Positions 32,830 through 44,838 are shown, counted from the stretch's first letter. The stretch: 64,000 bases of DNA from Gonatopus flavifemur (GCA_018340375.1 JAFFJZ010000002.1:14960001-15024000); one strand, 5' to 3'. Numbers and translations are program-made. Notes: generated from the sequence alone by a model not told the origin.

Positions 32830-33553
32830 AATAATTTTAAAATTATGCCAAACTTTGGACACAAAAAAATTCCTTATATTTTCATTTCAGGAACATTGTT
32901 TCCAAATATCAACCATCTCTTTTCAGACATCGTGTACATCTTCTTCGGTGATTCAAAGTATGGTGCACGGAGAAAAAAACTAACATCATCACCTTCAAAA
33001 TATCGGTGACCGAGAATCAATGAATTCGTGATGTCAAGCGTGGCATGTTTGCTTCAATAATCACTTCAACTAAAAGATGAACTGACATTTATGTTTTTTC
33101 GTTCGTTCGACGAGAACATTCTCGTCAGTACACATTCATGTCAGGATGAGCAGTCGCTTAAACCATATTTTACATATTTATTACTGATGCTCCTCCCTTA
33201 TTTACCGTCCCACGAGACAAATCGAGTTTGAACGAGTAGTTCCTTTATGATTCTTACATATTTATAGATCGAGTGCCAAGAGATGGGCCGATAATGGAAG
33301 TGCATTATATATGATAACAAGACGAATAATCGTACTTTATGGGATGTTTTAAATACATCCGATGGTATTTAACCTTCCTTAGTGGAATGCTTTCATAATT
33401 GTTCCTCTTGTTCCACATCAGTTGATGATGATCTTTATGATAAATAGGATTTTATCCCATTTTCGGTCTATATTATGGGAAATTCATTCCAGAATTTCAT
33501 AAATTTATGTGGAAGAAGGCACATGACGAGGAGAAGAAAAAAATTTCAATTTT
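32830..33553. other. No feature recognised
   Basis: AT-rich spacer with no recognisable gene or element. Confidence 0.4.
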
Positions 33554-35060
33554 TATGTTGCGGAAGTTTGAATCGTTTACTGAAACGAATTGGTCATCGA
33601 ATAACGAAACACTCAGCTGTTGAAGACCCGAAATCTTGTAGTACACTTTTTGAATGATTTTTTTAATTCCAAGAATACGAAAAAAAAATGCAGTTTGGAA
33701 ATATAGTAATCTTCAATAGGAAATTGGAGAATATTTGTTGTAATCTGAGGATATTTGTTAGAATCTGAGAGTATTTCTCAAGTTCGACAAAAATTTTTGC
33801 TGAAAAAGCGATTCCGAAAAATCTGCTTTGTTAACCCTTTCACGACCATAAGATAACGGCTGTTTGTAGAGGAGAAGAATGGACATTTTCTTGATCTACA
33901 CCCCACCAAATAGGATGAATCTGTTGCATCAGAATTGTTAGCTCCTGTATTTTATCAGATACCGTACGGTACGTATTTGGGGTTGTCGTCCTGAAAAGAG
34001 GTTTCACCCTCAACTTTCCAAGGTGAATACAAAAGATTTCTGTCATATATTGTTACTGGAATTGTAAACTACAAGAATATTTGGATCGTTTCTTTCGGGT
34101 GCTTTTGAGAAGGACGTTTTATATTAGTATTCTACTAAAAAAATATAAATAAAATGATCATTCTCAAAACTTGATGCATTTATTGAAAAAAAAATCATCG
34201 TGCATACTGGGAATAATGAAAAGACCTTCACCGAATACACTTTTCATGAAAAATTTCGAAACTCATGTCACAACTATGTGCCAGTGGTCCTGAAAGAGCT
34301 AAATTAGCAAAACGATTGGTGTTACAGCAAAAATATTGCTATTTTAGCAAGATATTTGCTAATTCAGTAAAATTTTCTAGCTGTCTGTATATCTAAAATT
34401 CTGGATCGCTGAATGGCAAGCGCTTGGTAAAAGAGAAAGATTTTTGCTGTGATAGCAAATTTTTTGCTAATTCAGCAACAAGTTTTGCCATATCAGCGAA
34501 GTGAATTTTCGAAGGTTGTTGTTTCAGCAACTTTTTTTCTCCAAGTGTAATGAAGATAAAATGGTTCACATTTTTGTTGAATTTTATTTGAAAAAGAATA
34601 AAAATTCATCAATCCCTCATAAAAGATAGAAAAAAATATGAACTGTCCAGAAGTCGCGCATGAAATTTTACAAATTGAATTTCATAAAGTGGAAGTGACA
34701 AAATTTCGAAATTTCATGAATTATTTTGTGAAATTTCATACGCCACTTGTCGAAAATTCATATTTTTTCTATTGTATTATATATGAGTTATTGATAAATT
34801 TTCATTTTTTTCTAGATAACATTCAACAAAAATGTATACCGTCTAATCTTTATTACGAACTCAAGAAATACCCCCAAATTTTAACAAATACTCACAGATT
34901 TTAAGAAATATGCTCCAATTTTCTATTAATGATTACTATATCTCCAAACTGCATTTTTCCCCGTGGAGTTAGTTTGTGGAGATAAACACCGATTATTCAT
35001 CAAATTTTGTGAGTTTGGATTTTCGTTCCGTTTCTATAAACGATTCAAACTTCAACAACA
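33554..35060 (+). mobile_element. Family D MITE, copy 5, split by a CACGG-type element
   Basis: Left part TATGTTGCGGAAGTTTGAAT onward, right part ending AACGATTCAAACTTCAACAA plus CA. TCAATTTT is duplicated exactly on both sides (33546-33553 and 35061-35068). The inner element is 33675-34965. Without it the copy is about 215 bp, the usual family size. Confidence 0.85.
33675..34965. mobile_element. Family B element (CACGG-type), copy 1, GA duplication
   Basis: About 1.29 kb. The right end is AAACTGCATTTTTCCCCGTG; the left end is its decayed inverse near ATACGAAAAAAAAATGCAG. The arms continue about 130 bp (TTTGGAAATATAGTAATCTT and complement). GA flanks both sides. Shared segments with 41163-41813 include CACATTTTTGTTGAATTT. 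The middle (about 34270-34545) holds repeated TTGCTAATTCAGCAA-like motifs that may be a further insertion. Confidence 0.7.
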
Positions 35061-35068
35061 TCAATTTT

Positions 35069-36856
35069 CTGAGAATCCTGGAATCTTTCAAACCCGAAAT
35101 CCATCATCCATTGCATTTTGTAGTGGACAAAATAAATCGTACAATTGGTATCACATCTATTTGATATAGGGAATTCGAAAATCATTCTCATAGTTGTGAT
35201 TTGGGCTCACGATAAATTTATGGTGCAAAATTCTCACTATGCTTATTCTTTCCATGTATGAAAGAGTTGTCAATTATCCAGTTACCGTACCGATATATTC
35301 ACATAGTTCTGATATTTGATTGAAAGAATTTAGATGCGATTAAAATGACTACAAATTAGAACCCTATAATCATTTATACCTGTATAAAGTGCACTAGAAG
35401 AATTTTATTTGAAAAATTATCGTGGAATTCCAGTGATGGAGGGACAAGTAGGAATTTTTGAAAGTATCAATGTGCATTTTGTAAAATTGATAGGAAATAT
35501 CACTTCCAACTGTTTCAAAATCCATCCATTTTCACAGGCTGCACAGTAATTGTTTGAAAAATTTCTACTCGTTTCCTTCGATCACTGGAATTTCACGGTC
35601 ATTTTTACAACAGAATTTTTTTATTGTGATGAAGAGAAATAAATTATACTAAATGCGTGACCATGAAATTTCATAAACAAGTTATCTTCGCTGTAGTCTT
35701 CGCTACATTAAATTAATTCACCTCGAGTTAGCTTACACATTTAATTATCAACCCATGAATATTGAACGAATAAAAGATTAATCGACATATATATGATATA
35801 TTAATATCAATAATTATTATGGAAAATTCTGACGCTCAAGATTTTGATATCTCCTCTAATAATACACGAAAGACCGAAATAATTCCATACAACATCTCTA
35901 TTCATCTCATACAATACGGAACAAAATTTTTCCCTGAATCGGATATGAATAGCTTTTGATGGTAAGATACAAAAATAAACTCTGTAACATCGACACTCCC
36001 TAAATCCAGCTTATCGATGGCGGTATTCTGTAACTTACGCACATACACATGAACACATGCAGACACATACGCACGTACACATATATAAACGTGTTACTAT
36101 GGGCAAGTGGTCTCGTAATCCCAGAAAATCGTCCAGCCTCTCTCGTTTTGTCGTTCCTTTAACGATCTGCGAAGCCGAAAGGCGGTTCTGTCACGTTCAT
36201 CGATCTCCTATCAGTGGGTAACCCTCTTTTTCTCCCTTGGTATTAAGCAGAGGGGAAGAATCACCCTTCCTGTCTCACTTCCTCTCGTTCTTTTTTCTAT
36301 CCTCTCCTGCATTTCATTCCAGATTGTATTAATTCCTTCGTCACTCATCGTTGAAAAAAATCCACGATGCCATCGAAGAACCATGTAAATCATACGATAA
36401 TTTAGTTAGTTTGATTTTCGATGATTTTTAAAAATCAGTGAGTCATGATATCCTGTACACATTTGAAATCAGAATCCGATCATGAAAAGATTCACTAAAG
36501 TTCATAGTCCCGATATAAGGACTCAGCATAAATTCATCCCTAAAGGCACCAAAAGTTATACAGTCACGTATCTGTAATGTTTCTGCAACTTCCTAATGTC
36601 GTCATGAACGTTGCTGTGACATAACTGGAACTTGTTGGCTGTGTCAATACAAACTGATTGATTTATTCGGATTTAATGGATTTCCATTCTGAATTCTTAT
36701 CAGATGGACCGATGCGTTTGATGAAAAAAATTCATTATAAATTGAGATAATTAAATTGATTTTTATGATGAGTGGGAAATGTCAATGAGAATTGATGAAT
36801 GGCATCATTATTCTCAAATTTATTCTCAAAAGCACGTAGGTGACACTCGAACTTAG
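35069..36856. other. No gene; includes CA-rich simple sequence
   Basis: There is no recognised gene. An imperfect ACACAT/GCACGTACACA tract lies at about 36040-36090, followed by a moderately GC-richer patch (36110-36260) without a recognisable product. Confidence 0.4.
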
Positions 36857-37604
36857 CGGTGGCAAAAATTTGTTCCCTTTGATCGTGGTGGCGCTGGTAG
36901 TCGATCCGGTCATTTGGAAGCAGGATTTATAATAAACAAAAATAAATAAGAATTGAAACAGCATTATCAAGAATAATATTCTAACACACACGATTTTCGG
37001 ATTTTTTTTTGCAACGTTTGAAAAAGAATATTATTTTTCATGAAATATTTTTCACATACGGTGTGAGAATCTTTCAAATTACGTCTCAACATTTTTTCCC
37101 CTAATAATTTTATGATTCTTGTCAAGAGACACTTTGAACCAGCTTCACTTCGGTTCAGTTTTATCAAAATTGCACAACGATACAATACACCGCTTCTCTC
37201 GATTACTGCATTTCAATTGACTTTTCAAATTATTTACCACGTTTGCAACTATATACATGTATCCAAAATTTTCTGCAATACATGAAGTCGTAAGTTTTTC
37301 AATTATTATTATCATTTTATTCATTTATTTGTTTATTTATTTTGTTTATACGGGTATAAAAGACCCTTTGGTACATAGAATATACATTATTTGAACCACA
37401 TTATATATATCATGCAGCAAAGCATTAAGCATCATGTTAAGCTCGACTACATGCATCTTATATTACAACAACAGTTAACGTGTATAACTATAGGTGAAAA
37501 GGACAATTAGATATTTAATTTGACAAATAAGAGAAAGAGAATTCCTAAGATCAGAATGAGATGAAAATAATTCAAGCACATCACTGTAAGAATTTGCTAG
37601 GATA

Positions 37605-38706
37605 CACTGTAAAAAAATTTCACCGGAAAATTCCAGTACATGTACTGGAAGTCATTAACCTGTACATGTACCGGAAAATTTCAGCACATTTGTACTGCAA
37701 AAATTCAGTGCAAACGTTATGGAATTTCCGCATCAAAACTGGAAATTTTCTGAGCCTCGGTACTGGAATTTTTCAGTACACGAGCTGGACTTTTCCAGGA
37801 CATGTACTGGAAAATTAATGCTGAAAATATCCATGAAAATTGAAAAAAAATTGCTCACGCAAAGTGATTTTGCAGGGTCCTTGTGTTCCAAGATGATTGA
37901 GAAACTTTTGATCGTTCATTTGGATGGACAGAAACTCATGTCTACCTAACAGGATTTGAACCCACACTTTTCTACCTGCCTACCAACTGAAACCTAAGAC
38001 CTAACCGATGAGCTATAGCGCGACATGTTGGAAGGCCAGCTTGGGTTACTACATATGCTTCATATCTAGAACACAAGAGGATAAGTCTTGGAAAAACCTC
38101 ATATATCAATTTTATTGGCTACAATTACAATTATTATTCAAAATCTCAATCAGGAAATTTTTAATATAAAGACTTGAAATTTTTCCTGCCAGAAATGACG
38201 AAGTCCAATAGAAGTGGAAAATTTTAGTGCAACAGTGATTAAATTCCGTTGCATAGCAACTGGAAAATTCCATCACACGACCTGAAAATTGCAGTTCAAA
38301 ACCTGTATAATTCAATTGCATAGTAACTGGAAAATTCCATCACAAAACCTGAGAATTGCAGTTAAAAACCTGTATAATTCCAGTATACCAACGATTAGGT
38401 TTTTTTTTCTAAATTCCAAATTTTTTCTCAAGTCCTTTTTGAGGGAATATTTTTTTTTGGTGCACAAGAACTATAAAATTGTAGTACGAGCCGGTAAAAT
38501 TTTCGCGAAATCATGGCAAAATTTCAGTACATCATCTCAAACTTGAAAATTCCAGTACAATGACTGAATTTTCAGTTATGCTTGGTAAATTTTCAGTAAC
38601 GTAACAACAAAATCTCTGTACATGTCTGGAATATCCATATTCCAGTACTAGCACTGGAAATTTCCAGTCCAGTTGCACAGTAAATTTCCAGTTTTTTTTT
38701 ACAGTG
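37605..38706. mobile_element. 1.1-kb CACTG element with CCAGTACATG motif array, TA duplication
   Basis: Ends CACTGTAAAAAAATTTCACC and CAGTTTTTTTTTACAGTG, flanked by TA on both sides. The interior is dominated by degenerate repeats of GGAAAATTCCAGTACATGTA-like sequence in both orientations, plus a variant AACTGGAAAATTCCATCACA repeated near 38265 and 38326. A tRNA-like segment lies at 37941-38026. There is no coding capacity. Confidence 0.8.
37941..38026 (-). repeat. tRNA-like (SINE-type) segment with A and B boxes
   Basis: On the minus strand TAGCTCATCGG (A-box-like, 38004-38014) is followed downstream by GGTTCAAATCC (B-box-like, 37951-37961). The intervening stretch is longer than in a normal tRNA, and no acceptor stem pairs, so this is a tRNA-derived relic rather than a tRNA gene. 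Confidence 0.45.
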
Positions 38707-38912
38707 TAGATATCCGATTTACCGGATCAGAATAACCGTATCTCGATTTATAAGGAATTGGATTGAACAATTTAGGGCGCCTCAATAAACGAGAAGGGAC
38801 ATTAAAACGTACAAGTCCAAGCAGTTGAGGGCAGCGAATTTTCCCATTAACAATTTTATACAAAAATGAAAAATCATTGAACAAACGACGTTGTTATTTG
38901 AATGCATACCAA
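38701..38912 (-). pseudogene. LINE reverse transcriptase C-terminal remnant
   Basis: Minus-strand frame with RRLFNDFSFLYKIVNGKIRC then LLGLVRFNVPSRLLR and SRYGYSDPVNRIS. It matches the C-terminal signature seen in many LINE ORF2 proteins (a FLYKL-NG-I segment, an L-F-VPSR segment, then an NY-P--R end). An in-frame stop precedes RRLFND. The last codons run into the CACTG element boundary. It is inactive. Confidence 0.65.
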
Positions 38913-39149
38913 CATACATAAAATAATAAGGTTTGGAAATAATTTTTGAGGTTGACCGCGGATGACACTGTTTTTGTTTATGTTTAATTAGTCGATGAGG
39001 GGAGTCAGGGGCAAAGAGATTGTACGCCGGAATTCACAGTAACGCCATCTGGTCGGGGAACAAATTTTTGCCACTGAATTGTATAGAAACAGTATAGAGT
39101 GTCGTATACATGCTCAAAAGTAGAAGAAATCTATTGGAATATCAGCCCA

Positions 39150-39361
39150 TCCTACTGGAAATGCCAGGCTATCGGTTTTTGTCCCAGGAAAACTGTCAAA
39201 AACTGACGAAAATTCTTCTACCAGGTTTTCACAAATTTGGTAATTTCTGACAAAACCAGGTAGAACTTTTGTCAGTCTTTGACTGGATTTCCTGGGACAA
39301 AAACCGATCGAATCCTGACAACTATTTTTTGTGCGACTTTACCTGGCATTTTCAGCAGGGC
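39150..39361. mobile_element. Foldback MITE (CCAGG arms)
   Basis: Outer ends CCTACTGGAAATGCCAGG and CCTGGCATTTTCAGCAGG are inverted repeats. An inner hairpin pairs ATCGGTTTTTGTCCCAGGAA with its complement near 39285-39308, and CTACCAGGTTTTCA with GACAAAACCAGGTAG. The target duplication is not clear. Confidence 0.7.
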
Positions 39362-39438
39362 ATTCATTTAGAAAATCCCATACTGCGGAGATTCAATTCA
39401 TTCTTGTTAGGTTTCAGCTAGGCGAAACATTATCGTGT

Positions 39439-39525
39439 CCCATGTAGAAATTTGAACCAGGGCAGTACCGGGCCTGACTTGGAGAATCTGGGCCAGTACT
39501 GGCCCGGTTTGAAATTCCACATGGG
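39439..39525. mobile_element. 87-bp MITE, GTGT flanks
   Basis: Ends CCCATGTAGAAATTTGAACC and GGTTTGAAATTCCACATGGG. GTGT is present on both sides. It has a GC-rich middle (GGGCCAGTACTGGCCC-like). The tip CCCxxGTAGAAAT is shared with family E and with 59951-60058. Confidence 0.65.
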
Positions 39526-39716
39526 GTGTCATGTCGTTAACGTTTCTGAGCTCTTTGCGAAAATATTCGATTGTGAGAATAATGTTGTTAGCTTCAACAT
39601 TATTTCGATCCGCTTATTCAGGTCGAGAAAGCTGATTGAGAAATGAGTGCTCTAAACAACTCAAAACGACAAAAAAGTACTCAAAAATTGAGAGAAAAAT
39701 TATCAATGATATATAC

Positions 39717-39976
39717 CCTGGTGGGAAAATTTTTTTGAATTTTGCTGAATTTCGTTCACTTTGGACACATTTAGTTTTCATTGAAAATTAGCAAAATCCA
39801 ACTGAATTCAAGAAAATTTCGGTGAAATTCAACGATTTTCCACAAAATTCAACAAATGTTATTGAAATTTGTTGACTTCCATTAAATTTCGTTGAAGTTT
39901 GAGGGTTCTTATAGAATTTTATTGAAATATTGCTGTGCCAAAAGTGAACAAAATTCAAGAAAATTTTTCCGCCAGG
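39717..39976. mobile_element. Foldback MITE (CCTGGTGGGAAAATT ends)
   Basis: Left end CCTGGTGGGAAAATTTTTTT, right end AAAATTTTTCCGCCAGG. The body is repeats of AAATTCAACAAA/TTGTTGAATTT type. The target duplication is not resolved. Confidence 0.6.
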
Positions 39977-40882
39977 TTAATATGTCACACATGAATATCA
40001 ATACAGCCTTTGAAACATTATGTCGTATTTATGAATTTCTACGATCAATTCAAACTGCAGAAACACTTGACTCGACATCAATGTTCAAACATTAAGAATT
40101 GTTTGGAAAAGAAATGTCTGTTCAAATAATTTTTGTTTATCATCATCTCTTCCCATTTTCCAGTCCTGTTCGTGTTTTCACTGATATTCCATTTCTTTGA
40201 GTATTGGATAGATTCGAATAGAAGAGAAGCAGAATGAAAAAAAACAAAAAAGGGAAAAAATGTGAGAAAGTAAGTGGATAGAAGAAACTTCTGGCTTCTT
40301 CCCTCTCCGACAAGAACGACAAATTGATCTTCCTTGCTTCGTGGAGTCACGCAACGTCGCTTAAAACTTCGTGGCTGACCGAATGGATAGTACTAGTTTC
40401 CATCGTTCCTTCGCCACCACCTCACCCCATCCTTTGCCCTTCTTTTCTTATCATTCTTCTCCTCCTTTCGTATAAGTATCCGCAAATATACTTCCAATGT
40501 AAACACTTGACGTAATTGAGAATTCCGTCACCAAAGAAGGCACCATTGAAGGATGGCAGGAAAAAAATTAAGTTACGAAAAAAATACTTTGCTCGTTTGT
40601 CTTGTATCGTGTAACGTTACCAGAAAGATGGAAAGTGCTTTGGAATCTGAAATCATTGAAGATCATGTAATATTGAAGATATTTTTTGCTGCGTGGTGTG
40701 GAATGAGAATGCGATCGATTGTAGTGGAGGTGATGGTATTCCGAATTCGTTTTTCTTATTGAAATACCATTCAGTTTCGGAAGCATTGGTTTTTCTGCTT
40801 TTGATGCATCAAAATTTCCTGATAATCCTAGTGTGATATATATTGTGTTGTATTTCACATCTTTTTGACATTATCTGATTCA
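39977..40882. other. No feature recognised
   Basis: No terminal repeats or recognisable proteins. A CT-rich strip (about 40400-40470) is unassigned. Confidence 0.4.
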
Positions 40883-41107
40883 CACGGAAAAAATAATTTA
40901 GCTGCAGCGGCTAAGTAGCTAGCAAGGACACGGACAGCCATTAAATTGGCTCCTGCAGCTAAATTTTAGCTGTGACAGCAAAAAAATTTGCATTTGTAGT
41001 TAATTTATTTGCGGTAACAGCTGGAATTTAGCTGCAGGAGCTAATTTAATGGCTATCCGTGTCCGTGCTAGCTACTTAGCTGCTGCAGCTAAATTATTTT
41101 TTCCGTG
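40883..41107. mobile_element. Family C MITE, copy 2, CA duplication
   Basis: 225 bp. Left end CACGGAAAAAATAATTTAGC, right end GCTAAATTATTTTTTCCGTG, with CA on both flanks. It is very similar to 25065-25290 and fully palindromic in style (TTAGCTGCTGCAGCTAAAT). Confidence 0.9.
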
Positions 41108-41162
41108 CAGTACTAGGATTTCCAGGGTTAACCGTTTTATTTTTGATCAATCAACTGACGTG

Positions 41163-41813
41163 CACGGAGAAGAATACGGATCGGAAATATAGTAATCTTT
41201 GATAAAAAGGTACCTAGTTGCGGCAACTAAAATTTAGTTGTCCAAGCTGAATTTTAGTGGGCGCAAATAAAAGTCTACTCGTCTGAAATATGAACAGGTT
41301 ATTCAAATGTAAATAAAACATTCAGCTACGACAAATAAAATTGATTTGGTTCAACTGAATTTTTATTTAGAATTGCCAAATTTCCTAGCTGTCTAGTATT
41401 CAACTGAACCCTTTTTCTCAGTGGAAACCTGAGAATATTCCTGAAATTTTCAATAAAGATAAAACGATTCACATTTTTGTTGAATTTGACTTGGAAAAGG
41501 ATGAAATATTATCAATACTGAACAAAAAATAGGAAGAAGTACTATATGAATTTTCCGTAAGTGACGCATGGAGTATTACGAACTGAATAACAAAATTCCT
41601 GAATCTCATTAATCACTTTGTGAAAATTTCATGCGCGACTTTTGAGAGGTTGATATTTTTTCATATCGTTCGTCAAGTATTGATAATTTTTTGTCCTTTT
41701 TCAAGTAAAATTCAACAAAAATGTGAAGCGTTCGATCTTCTTACAAATTCAAGAAATATTCTCACATTTTCTGTTGAAGATTATTATATTTCCGATCTGC
41801 ATTTTTCTCCGTG
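41163..41813. mobile_element. Family B element, copy 2, TG duplication
   Basis: 651 bp. Left end CACGGAGAAGAATACGGATC, right end GATCTGCATTTTTCTCCGTG. The arms pair through CGGAAATATAGTAATCTT. TG lies on both flanks. It shares internal blocks with 33675-34965. An inner region with AACTAAAATTTAGTTG motifs may be a nested MITE. Confidence 0.8.
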
Positions 41814-42479
41814 TGGAAATCACTTTTGAGTGAAGAATTATAATAATTATATACAAGGTACATATGAACTGTATTCAATTATGTATTAAATTATGTGTAA
41901 TTTTTTCATGTGCGTGGATATGGAAGTTTCCATTCTTTTTGTTTTCGCGTAGGAAAAATGAAAGGTATTTGTAAAAAACCCCAAACGAATCTTGTACTGA
42001 CCAAGATACCAACCGGGTGACCTGTGGATTGAAAGTATTCCAATTGAACAATTCTTAAGGATTATTCGTAATGCACAGACAATGAAGTATTATGAATGGG
42101 ATGTTTGAAAAAGAAGAAAATTTCAGACTGTTCCTGAATTATTTCAATCAAATACTTTCTATAGAAACTGGGACAAATATTATAAGAAACATTTCCTACA
42201 AATTTGTCATAAATAAAAACATATTTTTTCACATAATGTCCTAATTTTTCGAAAAAGTTAATAATATTTCTCAGGAATGAGACTTGAGGTATGATATATA
42301 TTTCCCCTAATAAAATCATGATTTCTCCCAATCCCTGTACTGATCAATTCTTTATGAAATTGATTCATTAATTCTGATGTTAAAACTACACTGAGCTTGA
42401 TTGCAATCGCTCCATAAATTGAGAGAAATGATTTGTATCTGTATCTGTCAAGTATCTGTCAAGAAGTAGACTGAAAAAA

Positions 42480-43186
42480 AGCCGTTTCTTTTCATACACC
42501 TGCTCGGCCGTACCGCTACAGGTCACAGTTTTTGATCTAGAACAAAAAACCAAAGATTTTCTTGAAATATATGGTGAAATCTATAGAACATCGTAGGATT
42601 TTTTTGAAAAATGAATTTTAAAAAAAATGGCATCGTTTTGAAGTTGAAGAACCTGTTTTCTCTGAAAAAATCGATCGAAAACCGGCTATAAAATCGGTTC
42701 AACACCAAATATCGAAAAAATCCTACGATGTTCTATAGATAATCATGTTTTCAAGATATAGTAAAAATTTCAAAGCAATCAGTTGAAAATTGGCAGAGTT
42801 ATCGGTACGGCCAACTCCAGAGATATGGTTTTGAGATAAACGCGTTCAAAGTTTCAAGTAGTATGTTTGTAGTGAAATTTTTGTTTAAACAAATGCTCTT
42901 TCAGTCTCTACATAAGATCAGTAGAGACATCTATTACTCAAAATTGAAGGCTTGGAAGTAGAAATTATCGGTAAATTCCATACAAACGAAATTTCAAAAC
43001 TCTTACCGCAAAACCCTAGCGCTCTCTAACTATCGCTTATTTCGCTCCTCCACTATGCGCAAAAAATCGTTATTTTTATAAACTTAAAATATTTTCTCCC
43101 CTATAATCGACATTCCCTATCATTCTTAGATAGCTTAGGAAGTGTTTAAGCCAATAAAAAAAAAAGTCACAAGGTGATATTACCCC
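42480..43186. repeat. Possible one-ended TTAA element with internal hairpin
   Basis: The right edge reads GTGATATTACCCC then TTAA, like the CCCC/TTAA edges of the Kolobok-like elements. GGTTTTGAGATAAACGCGTT (42830) resembles AGTTTTGAGAAAAACGCGTT inside the 1804-3597 element. An internal hairpin pairs CTATAGAACATCGTAGGATT (42581) with its complement at about 42720. I could not find a left GGGG end, so the extent is uncertain. Confidence 0.4.
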
Positions 43187-43259
43187 TTAATGTAATTCAA
43201 CGTAAGCATTAATAAATGTGCAGATATTCCATCGAACTCGTAGGCAATTTCATACGCTT

Positions 43260-43680
43260 ACGTGAGAAGTGCTCATTGGATGTGTTGAAAATTTCCTGCC
43301 AGAGTTAGCAATGGCACAGCCAGCGCCCCAGGACAAGTTTTGGACAGGTGAAACACGATTTGTCAGGGGCCCGGCTTGGACATTTCTCCGTCCCCTCTGC
43401 GCTGCTTCTCCGTTCTGCCAGGTTATATCCACCGCTCCCTTTCTCCTCCCCTAATTCTACGGAGACACAATGTAATTTCATCGGCGACTGTCCAGTATGG
43501 GCTACCATGGACCGGCGCAATGACTATGAGCCAATCGCTTTCACAATTTCTTTCAGAGCGAAATTGAAATTTGAGAAAAACATTGTAAATTCGTTCAATT
43601 TTCATTCCGTTGAAACCTATTCCGGTGGTCCATGGGGAGGCCGGCCTCAGGCTTCTTTCCCATGAACCAGAATTTGTAGG
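43260..43680. other. GC-richer island, unassigned
   Basis: This stretch is clearly richer in G+C than its surroundings (for example CAGCGCCCCAGGACAAG and GGGAGGCCGGCCTCAGGC). Several overlapping open frames on both strands reflect that composition. I recognise no product. It could be a retained host regulatory or exonic piece, or a foreign insertion. Confidence 0.35.
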
Positions 43681-44225
43681 GGAGTTTTTGGGAATTCTAA
43701 TAAGTTACTATCCATCTCGAAAGAACACAAAAACGTCATCTCCAAAAACGTCCACTAGAGGAACTTGAACTTCTATTGGACCTTCCTATTGGTAACGTAT
43801 ATTATCATCTACGGACCGCGTTTTGTCTCTGAAGTATCATGGAATTAACGAGCATAAGGTACTCTGGGGATTGATAATTTGGTGATATTCAAATTTTCCA
43901 ACGTGCCGTTTGTTACATCAGCCACAAAAAAAAGTAATCTGTAAATGAGAGGAAAAATCCCTCTCAATCATAACAGATATTCCACTTCTGTTTTCTTCTT
44001 CAATTGAGAATATTCCTCTACGATTTCGAACAAATGAAAATTCTTTCACCACAAAGACTAAACCTTTCAAATGGAGAGGAATACTTTTGATACCATATAT
44101 TAGAGGGGAAGTTGCATCAAAATGACAGGGATACTCTTATTTGGATATCAATTTTTTTTTGGGTGCCAATATGAGAGAATTCAAGAAAATTATCAGACTT
44201 CACGACTTTTTCGACCAAATCCCTA

Positions 44226-44393
44226 CACAGAAAAAACTAATATAATAAAAATTACAACATTTTCTGGTGAATTAATACAGCTAATGCAATAATTTTCACC
44301 ACATTCGGTAAGAAAGCCTCTGAGACCGTTAATCAGGCAATTATGACATTTAACGAAATAATACTATCTTACTAGACATTATTTTTCTCCGTG
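44226..44393. mobile_element. CAC-ended MITE, TA duplication
   Basis: 168 bp. Left end CACAGAAAAAACTAATATAA, right end TTATTTTTCTCCGTG. TA lies on both flanks. It is related by its right end to the CACGGAGAAAA families. Confidence 0.65.
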
Positions 44394-44566
44394 TAACGGC
44401 ACAACCATCGATGTTGACGTTGCAACTCCGTTGAGAAGAGGTGGATAAAAGGGGAACGTGGATAGAAGGTGGAGGAACAGGTCAGCGACGGAGAAGTGTC
44501 CGCCGATCAGTAGCTTTGCTACACGGGATATTTCGCGGGAAGTTGTAGTGAAAAATTAGAAAAGTG

Positions 44567-44586
44567 CACGGAGAAAAAAGTATTGC
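44567..44586 (+). repeat. Solo CACGGAG end
   Basis: CACGGAGAAAAAAGTATTGC matches the tips of family B-type elements. No right end was found within the next kilobase, so this may be a truncated copy. Confidence 0.4.
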
Positions 44587-44715
44587 TGGCATAACAAGCA
44601 GATCTGTTACTATAGCGCCTACAAGGAAAATTAGCTGAAAGAGCAAGGAAAATGATTGAGGCAACTGAATTTTTTTGCTAACATCAACGGACTTGTCAAG
44701 AGAACTCACGTCTTA

Positions 44716-44838
44716 GGGATCGTCCATAAACTACGTGGTCTTTTTTTCACTTCCTTCTCTATCACACTCTTTATGTCTGAAGTTGGTGCGACAAGGAATG
44801 CAACAAATAAAAAGGCCACGTGGTTTATGGACGATCCC
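44716..44838. mobile_element. 123-bp MITE with TTA duplication (PIF/Harbinger-like)
   Basis: Ends GGGATCGTCCATAAACTACG and CGTGGTTTATGGACGATCCC. TTA is duplicated at 44713-44715 and 44839-44841. A 3-bp TTA target with G-rich tips is typical of PIF/Harbinger elements. The superfamily is inferred. Confidence 0.75.

Larger units (their letters stand above)
37300..38940 (-). mobile_element. LINE 3' fragment, minus strand, split by a CACTG element
   Basis: The C-terminal coding remnant (38701-38912) is followed, on the minus strand, by a 3' region that ends in an AATAAATAAACAAATAAAT-like tail at about 37306-37345. The 1.1-kb element 37605-38706 lies between the coding remnant and the tail. The 5' part of the LINE is missing. 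Confidence 0.6.
36857..39076. mobile_element. Candidate hAT-like element bounded by ~40-bp inverted repeats
   Basis: CGGTGGCAAAAATTTGTTCC at 36857 is the inverse of GGAACAAATTTTTGCCACTG ending at 39076. The similarity continues inward (GGTGGCGCT against AACGCCATC). The CAGTGGCA tip fits hAT ends, but the 8-bp flanks (GAACTTAG and AATTGTAT) do not match, so a bona fide single insertion is unproven. It encloses a LINE fragment and a CACTG element. Confidence 0.45.

Noticed and set aside
33838..33870. TTAACCCTTT-like end of a piggyBac MITE
   Set aside because: Only one end (TTAACCCTTTCACGACC) was seen; no inverted partner was found nearby.
43305..43665. Several open frames in the GC-rich island
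   Set aside because: Overlapping frames on both strands reflect base composition. None contains a recognised domain.
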